NCBI GenBank assembly: GCA_023436885.1
Contig: JAEZHI010000019.1
Coordinates: 186,001-250,000, forward strand
DNA length: 64,000 nucleotides
Reading direction: 5' to 3'
Source: Pseudomonadota bacterium
GTDB lineage: Bacteria; Pseudomonadota; Alphaproteobacteria; Rhizobiales; Pleomorphomonadaceae
Shown here: one piece after another, positions 60,301 to 64,000 of the stretch
Numbering within the stretch: the stretch's first letter is position 1
How the letters are laid out: every line of letters starts with the position of its first letter
Made by a program: the position numbers and the translations under genes
The notes under the pieces: model-generated
Told to the model about the DNA's origin: nothing
Database searches by the model: none
What the model saw: the letters and a program-made list of their open reading frames with translations, nothing else

Positions 60301-60486
60301 GGCTCGGAGGTGATGCAGCGCATCGCCGTGCCGATGATCGGCGGCATGGTCTCCTCCACTGTCCTCACCCTCCTCGTCATTCCGGCGATCTACGCGCTGG
60401 TCAAGGTTCGCGGCCTCGATCGGACCGCGTCACCGGCCGCCACGGCGGCTGCACTCCCCGCAAACACTGTCAAAACGAAGGACTGA
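57313..60486 (+). CDS. cusA: heavy-metal efflux RND pump, CusA type
   Basis: This 1057-residue inner-membrane pump has the RND layout: 12 helices and two large periplasmic loops. The helix-4 motif GAMVDASIVMIENAHKRLE carries the proton-relay acidic residue typical of metal pumps. Methionines corresponding to the copper ladder of E. coli CusA are at 612 (PTEMFET) and 661 (DMLSTG). It exports monovalent copper or silver to the outside through CusC. It begins five bases after cusB ends. Confidence 0.94.
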   Translation: MIASLIRWSARNIVFVLIGTVLLVAAGIYSVARIPLDALPDLSDTQVILYTDYPGQAPQVVEDQVTYPLTTAMLSVPKSKVVRGFSSFGVSFVYVIFEDGTDIYWARSRVLEYLSFAAKRLPEGVTPTLGPDATGVGWVYQYVLTAKNRTLAELRTLQDWFLRYQLTKAGGVSEVASVGGFVQQYQVVVDPQKLQAYGIPLAKLSQAIRASNQDVGGRVVEMAETEFVVRGHGYIKSPSDIENIVLKSDGGTPVLVRDVARVEIGPDERRGLTELNGEGEVVSGIVLQRSGENALKVIDNVKEKIAELASGLPEGVSIKAVYDRSELILKAVENLKGTLIEESIIVALVCIVFLLHVRSALVAIVTLPIGVMIAVMIMNAMGMTSNIMSLGGIAIAVGAMVDASIVMIENAHKRLEHAPPGASRVQTLIDAAVEVGPALFFSLLVITVSFLPVFALEDQEGRLFKPLAFTKTFSMAGAAFLSVTLVPVLMLIFVRGRILPEQKNPVNRALIWLYRPIIRLVLRAKLLTILLALVVLGGSVIPASRLGSEFMPALNEGTLLYMPTTLPGLSITKAAELIQVQDRIIKSFPEVESVYGKAGRAATATDPAPTEMFETVINLKPQEEWRPGLTTDGLIAEMDKALQLPGVSNAWTMPLKARTDMLSTGIRTPIGIKVFGRDLGEMERIAKEVEAVVKKVPGTTSAYAERIGGGYYLDIEPRRDELARYGLTVGDMQEVILTALGGEMVTTTVEGRERFSVNVRYPRDLRSDPDAIARDVLIHPEAGGAIPLGQLADVRLARGPATIRTENALLSAYIFVDIRDRDIGSYVADARAAVDAQVKMPPGYYVTWSGQFEYMERAKEKLKVVVPVTIALIFLLLYMNFRRITETLIVMASLPFALVGGVWYMDLLGFNLSVAVAVGFIALAGVAAETGVVMLIYLDHAFEAMKAKRAAENRPLTRDDLNAAIMEGAVERVRPKMMTVVAIMAGLLPIMWSHGTGSEVMQRIAVPMIGGMVSSTVLTLLVIPAIYALVKVRGLDRTASPAATAAALPANTVKTKD

Positions 60487-60490
60487 TCCC

Positions 60491-60781
60491 ATGAGAAAGC
60501 TCATCACCGCCGCAGCCGTTCTAGTCGCCCTCGCCTCATCCGCTTTCGCGGGCGAAGCCGGCACCACGGGCAAAATCAATGCGATCGACACGGCAGGCCG
60601 CACCATCAACTTTACCCACGGGCCGATCGAAGCGCTCGGCTGGCCCGGCATGACCATGGATTTCGCGGTACTGCCCTCCATCGATCTCGGTGCGCTGAAG
60701 GTCGGGGAGACCGTTGCCTTCACGGTCAGCCAGACGCCCGAGGGAACTTACGCCGTCGACAGCGTCACACCGGCAAAGTGA
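60491..60781 (+). CDS. cusF: periplasmic copper chaperone, CusF family
   Basis: This 96-residue protein has a signal peptide (residues 1-20) and the CusF small barrel. The ligands are all in place with the spacing of E. coli CusF: His43, Trp51, Met54 and Met56 (HGPIEALGWPGMTM). It carries copper or silver to the CusB adaptor. It follows cusA by four bases and ends the operon. Confidence 0.93.
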   Translation: MRKLITAAAVLVALASSAFAGEAGTTGKINAIDTAGRTINFTHGPIEALGWPGMTMDFAVLPSIDLGALKVGETVAFTVSQTPEGTYAVDSVTPAK

Positions 60782-60888
60782 AGCCGGATCTGGCTAGTTA
60801 ATCGAAACGACCCACATGGACGGTCCGGCGACCGGGCCGTCCGTTCAGTGAGCGATATCAGGAGAGTTGGCGAGCCCCCGATTCCAAT

Positions 60889-61794
60889 TCAGAGCACTCC
60901 CCGATCCCATTCAGGCGTCCCGCGGAAACTGTCGACCAGGAAATCGACCAGCACGCGCACCTTGAGGGCGAGGTGGCGCGCCGGTGGATAGACCGCGTGG
61001 ATGGTGTGCGGCTTGTTTTCCATTTCCGGCAGCACTGCAACAAGGCGCCCGTCGCGTATGCTTGGGCCGGCAATGAAGCTTGGGATGCGAGCAATACCTA
61101 GGCCGGACTCGGCGGCAGCAAGACAAGCCTCCCCATTGGAAAAGCGAATGCGACCGGTCACGGAAATGGATATGGCGCCGTCCTCAGGCGACCAGTCAAA
61201 GGGATCGCGGAAGTTGGTGTCGATGATGCAATCGTGGTGGACGAGATCTGCCGGTGTCTCCGGGCGCCCCCGCTCGGCGAGGTAGGCGGGAGCCGCGACC
61301 GTCACAATATGCGCGTCGCAAAGTTTACGGCTGATCAGGCTGGAATCTGACGGCTGGCCGATACGGACCGCCATGTCGAAGCCTTCCTCAACGAGATTGA
61401 CCGTGCGATCGGAGAAATTGACGTCGAGTATGATGTCGGGAAAGGCGCGCGCGAAATCAAGCAGGCGCGGCGTCAGCCGGATGGTTCCAAAGGACAACGG
61501 CGCTGTGACGCGAAGACGCCCGGCCGGGGCGCCCGATGCATTGCGCACCGAGGCATCCAGCGCGTCGAACTCCTCCATCAGCCCCTTGAGGCGACTGTAA
61601 TAGGCTTGCCCGACTTCGGTTGCGGACAAGGCCCGTGTCGTGCGCTTGAGCAGTTGCACACCGAGATCGGCCTCCAGCCTGGAGACCAGTTTGGACGCCT
61701 GCCCCGGACTGGTCCCGAGACGCTTTGCCGCCTCGGCAAAGCTGCCGAAATCGAGTACGGCGACAAACATGCGGTCGCAATCGAGGCGGTCCAT
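60889..61794 (-). CDS. LysR-family regulator
   Basis: This 301-residue protein has the LysR helix-turn-helix (DRMFVAVLDFGSFAEAAKRLGTSPGQASKLVSRLEADLG) and the effector domain (GRLRVTAPLSFGTIRLTPRLLDF, GFDMAVRIGQPSDSSLI). It resembles the AaeR/DsdC-like group acting on aromatic or quinone stress genes. It lies 76 bases downstream of an esterase, glutathionyl-hydroquinone reductase and VOC gene on the same strand, and may control them; that link is inference. Confidence 0.9.
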   Translation of the reverse strand: MDRLDCDRMFVAVLDFGSFAEAAKRLGTSPGQASKLVSRLEADLGVQLLKRTTRALSATEVGQAYYSRLKGLMEEFDALDASVRNASGAPAGRLRVTAPLSFGTIRLTPRLLDFARAFPDIILDVNFSDRTVNLVEEGFDMAVRIGQPSDSSLISRKLCDAHIVTVAAPAYLAERGRPETPADLVHHDCIIDTNFRDPFDWSPEDGAISISVTGRIRFSNGEACLAAAESGLGIARIPSFIAGPSIRDGRLVAVLPEMENKPHTIHAVYPPARHLALKVRVLVDFLVDSFRGTPEWDRGVL

Positions 61795-61870
61795 GTCGGG
61801 ATCCGGTTCGCTGTTGGCTTGCCCTGAAACCTAACCCCTTACGGTTCTATCCGAAAGACGGCGTGTCCTG

Positions 61871-62482
61871 TCAGAGCGGGGCTGGGCTTTCCGCAAGGAA
61901 GCTGGCGGCCAGCGCGGCTCCCTCCGACGAGATGGTATGAACGACCGCAGGCAGAAGATGAGCGGTGACATCGCCGCCGGCTGCTTTCAGCCGCTGCTCG
62001 GCTGCCACCGACTCCCGTGCCGGGATCATCGCGTCGGCTTCGCCGTGGATCAATAAGGTTCGCGTCGCTGTCGAAGGCGTGAGCGGCTCGGGAGATGCCA
62101 GGCGACCAGAGAAGGCAACGATCGCGCCGAGCGACCAGCGCCCCGAGGCGAGCGCATCGAGCGCCATGATCGAACCCTGCGAAAAGCCGACCAGCGTCAC
62201 CTGATCGAGCCGATCGGAAAGGCCATGCTCGCTAATGATCCCCGACAAGGTGGCATCGAAATCGGTCCTCGCATCGACAATACGCTGCGGCCGGTTCGCC
62301 TCGGTCACACCTCTGATGGAGAACCACTGGCGTCCGGCGCCACCACCATCGAACGGAAACGGGCCATCGGGCGCCACGAAGACAGCTCCAGGCAGATGTG
62401 GCGCCAGAACGCTTGCCAACGGCGCGAGATCGGAGCCACGGCTGCCGACTCCATGCAGGAAAATGACGAGGGAAATTGGCAC
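61871..62482 (-). CDS. alpha/beta hydrolase, phospholipase/carboxylesterase family
   Basis: This 203-residue protein is read from a GTG at 62482, with AAGGA seven bases upstream; a longer frame overlaps the next gene. It has the hydrolase fold: VIFLHGVGSRGSDLAPLA, nucleophile Ser101 in GFSQGS, an Asp near HGEADAMIP and a His in VVHTISSEG. The family includes esterases related to MhqD of B. subtilis. It lies 26 bases after the glutathionyl-hydroquinone reductase gene. The substrate is unknown. Confidence 0.85.
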   Translation of the reverse strand: MPISLVIFLHGVGSRGSDLAPLASVLAPHLPGAVFVAPDGPFPFDGGGAGRQWFSIRGVTEANRPQRIVDARTDFDATLSGIISEHGLSDRLDQVTLVGFSQGSIMALDALASGRWSLGAIVAFSGRLASPEPLTPSTATRTLLIHGEADAMIPARESVAAEQRLKAAGGDVTAHLLPAVVHTISSEGAALAASFLAESPAPL

Positions 62483-62508
62483 GGAGGGATCCTTGTTGCA
62501 GGGGTAAG

Positions 62509-63474
62509 TCAGTCGGCGAAGCCGAGTTCGCTGAGGTCTGGGCCAAGCGGCACGATGCGCGGCGGATTGAGCGCCTTCATCGAGTAATAGCCGCGCTTGA
62601 TGTGATCGATGCTCACCGTGTCGCGCACGCCGGGAACGGCAAGGACGTGCTTCAGATAGCCCGTCAGGCCGGGGTAATCGGCGATGCGGCGGAGGTTGCA
62701 CTTGAAGAGGCCATGATAGGCAGCGTCGAAGCGGATGAGCGTGACGAACAGGCGGACGTCGGTTTCGGTGAAGCGGTCGCCGTGAATAAAGATCCGGCCG
62801 TCAGCGAGCCGACCTTCCAGTTCGTCCAGCATGGCGAACACCTCGCCGAACGCCTCTTCGTAAGCAACCTGGGTGGTGGCAAATCCAGCGCGATAGACGC
62901 CGTTGTTGAGGCGCGGGTAGATGCGTTCGTTGAGCGCGTCGATCTCGGTGGCGAGGTCGGCCGGATAGAGATCGATATCCGATTTGGCCAGCTCGCCGAA
63001 ACCGGAGTTGAGCATCCTGAGGATGTCGGCGGACTCGTTGTTGACGATGGTGCCGCGCTTCTTGTCCCAGAGAACCGGTACGGTGGCGCGACCGTTAATG
63101 TGCGGGTCGGCCTTCGTATAGATCTCGTGGAGATAGGTCGCTCCGTTGACCGAGTCGGTCGTAGAGCCGGGATAGTCTCCAAAGCGCCAGCCTTCGTCGG
63201 TAATCATCGGTTCGACGATAGACAGCGAGATCACGTCCTCAAGCCCCTTGAGCTTGCGGGCGATCAGCGTACGCGACGCCCACGGACAGATCAGCGCCAC
63301 GTAGAGATGATAACGTCCGGCCTCGGCTGCAAAGCCAGCCTCACCGGTCGGCCCGGCTGCCCCATCGGGCGTCACCCAGTTGCGGAAACTCGAGGTTTGG
63401 CGAACGAAGCCGCCTTTTTCGTCCTTCTTCTGGACAGGGTTCCATTCGGCGGTCCATTTGCCATCGACGAGCAT
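62509..63474 (-). CDS. glutathionyl-hydroquinone reductase (xi-class glutathione transferase, YqjG type)
   Basis: This 321-residue protein has the xi-class glutathione transferase layout with the catalytic motif CPWAS (Cys63) and the C-terminal helical domain. VALICPWASRTLIARKLKGL, the ADPHINGRATVPVLWDKK stretch and FVTLIRFDAAYHGLFKCN are typical of YqjG/EcmA. ATG at 63474 is preferred over one six bases upstream because the AGGAG site is at normal distance from it. It reduces glutathionyl-hydroquinones. It follows a VOC gene on the same strand. Confidence 0.93.
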   Translation of the reverse strand: MLVDGKWTAEWNPVQKKDEKGGFVRQTSSFRNWVTPDGAAGPTGEAGFAAEAGRYHLYVALICPWASRTLIARKLKGLEDVISLSIVEPMITDEGWRFGDYPGSTTDSVNGATYLHEIYTKADPHINGRATVPVLWDKKRGTIVNNESADILRMLNSGFGELAKSDIDLYPADLATEIDALNERIYPRLNNGVYRAGFATTQVAYEEAFGEVFAMLDELEGRLADGRIFIHGDRFTETDVRLFVTLIRFDAAYHGLFKCNLRRIADYPGLTGYLKHVLAVPGVRDTVSIDHIKRGYYSMKALNPPRIVPLGPDLSELGFAD

Positions 63475-63525
63475 GGGCATTCTCCTGTCGGTACCGGCTG
63501 GCTCTGCCGGTCCGTGAATGAAGCA

Positions 63526-64000
63526 TCAGGCCAAAAGAGCGATTTCCGTTCCCCAGGGGTCGGAAAGAACAAATCGGTCGGCGGAAGCTACCGAAGCCTG
63601 AGCGCGCTCGCCAATTTCCCGCAGCCGATCCCGACCAACATGAATGTCGAGCGAAGCCAGCCCTGTCGAGGGATACTCACGAACGCCGGCGCCTCGGCTG
63701 TTCCAGATGTTGGTCGCGATGTGGTGGTGGTAACCGTCGGCCGCAAAGAAGGTTCCGCCGGGATAGCGGCAGGTGACGCCGAGCCCAAGAACCCCGGAAT
63801 AGAACTGTTCGGCAGGGGCGATGGCGCCCACCTGAAGATGAACGTGGCCGACTTTCGAACCCTCGGGGAAGCCTTGCCAACGTCCCGGACTGGCATCGGC
63901 CAGCAGCCCCTCGATGTCGAGCGCGTCAGAGGGCATCTCGATCATGTTGCCCTGGCGCTTCCAGGCGAGGATTGGACGGTCGCTATAGATCTCGACGCCG
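63526..64000 (-). CDS. VOC-family dioxygenase-like protein (CatE/MhqO type), 5' end outside window
   Basis: The frame is open to the right edge, so the start is outside and at least 157 residues are seen. The C-terminal half of a two-domain vicinal-oxygen-chelate protein is visible: GVEIYSDRP and DALDIEGLLAD, KVGHVHLQVGAIAPAEQFYSGVLGLGVTCRYP, ADGYHHHIATNIWNSRG, ending in RFVLSDPWGTEIALL. His and Glu ligands match catechol-2,3-dioxygenase-like proteins of the CatE/MhqO group. It lies 51 bases upstream of the glutathionyl-hydroquinone reductase gene. Confidence 0.85.
   Translation of the reverse strand, partial: GVEIYSDRPILAWKRQGNMIEMPSDALDIEGLLADASPGRWQGFPEGSKVGHVHLQVGAIAPAEQFYSGVLGLGVTCRYPGGTFFAADGYHHHIATNIWNSRGAGVREYPSTGLASLDIHVGRDRLREIGERAQASVASADRFVLSDPWGTEIALLA

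Overview
The window looks like the chromosome of a high-GC alphaproteobacterium, most likely a free-living member of the Hyphomicrobiales (Rhizobiales); the genus cannot be fixed from sequence alone. The reasons are the density of sugar ABC importers, EcfG-type general-stress promoters (GGAAC, 16-17 bases, C/GGTT), rhizobial-type intergenic palindromes, a zinc-lean xylitol dehydrogenase, and small stress proteins of kinds common in that order. No rRNA, tRNA, insertion sequence, prophage or CRISPR array was seen. Genes are tightly packed with few non-coding stretches.

Layout. 1-2.4 kb: the end of a LacI-type regulator, then three small stress genes (DUF4142, DUF2934, PepSY-like). 2.7-10.1 kb: a LacI regulator with a complete sugar ABC importer and an unusual two-domain ADP-ribosylglycohydrolase-like protein. 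10.2-20.4 kb: a second ABC importer, divergent from a LacI regulator followed by a GH94 phosphorylase resembling cellobionic acid phosphorylase, gluconokinase and 6-phosphogluconate dehydratase. This reads as a complete route for taking up and breaking down cellobionate or a related aldobionate. 20.4-23.7 kb: an HxlR regulator with an FMN reductase, SnoaL-like proteins and a binding protein without signal peptide. 23.7-30.3 kb: an IclR regulator, KDX-type aldolase, xylonate dehydratase, GntP permease and a Gfo/Idh dehydrogenase, an arrangement like E. coli yjhIHGF. 30.5-33.7 kb: an aldo/keto reductase, an MFS exporter and a LysR regulator.

33.7-36.7 kb: CueR-type regulator and CopA-type copper ATPase around a perfect CueR operator. 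36.8-43.5 kb: a pentitol operon on the minus strand (xylitol dehydrogenase, xylulokinase, RbsACB-type importer). 44-48 kb: glgX and treZ for trehalose and glycogen metabolism. 48.1-54 kb: stress genes (KGG-repeat protein, small acidic protein, SDR, an unrecognised 741-residue protein, a cysteine-free UdgX-like glycosylase, DUF72), several behind EcfG-type promoters. 54.2-60.8 kb: a second copper or silver system, CusCBA with CusF. 60.9-64 kb: LysR, an esterase, glutathionyl-hydroquinone reductase and a VOC dioxygenase, resembling a quinone-detoxification set.

Two themes tie the window together. One is scavenging of oxidised and reduced plant-derived sugars: cellobionate, gluconate, xylonate and xylitol. 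The other is stress defence (general stress response, copper, quinones, DNA damage). Functional names rest on reading family motifs by eye; no database search or alignment was run.
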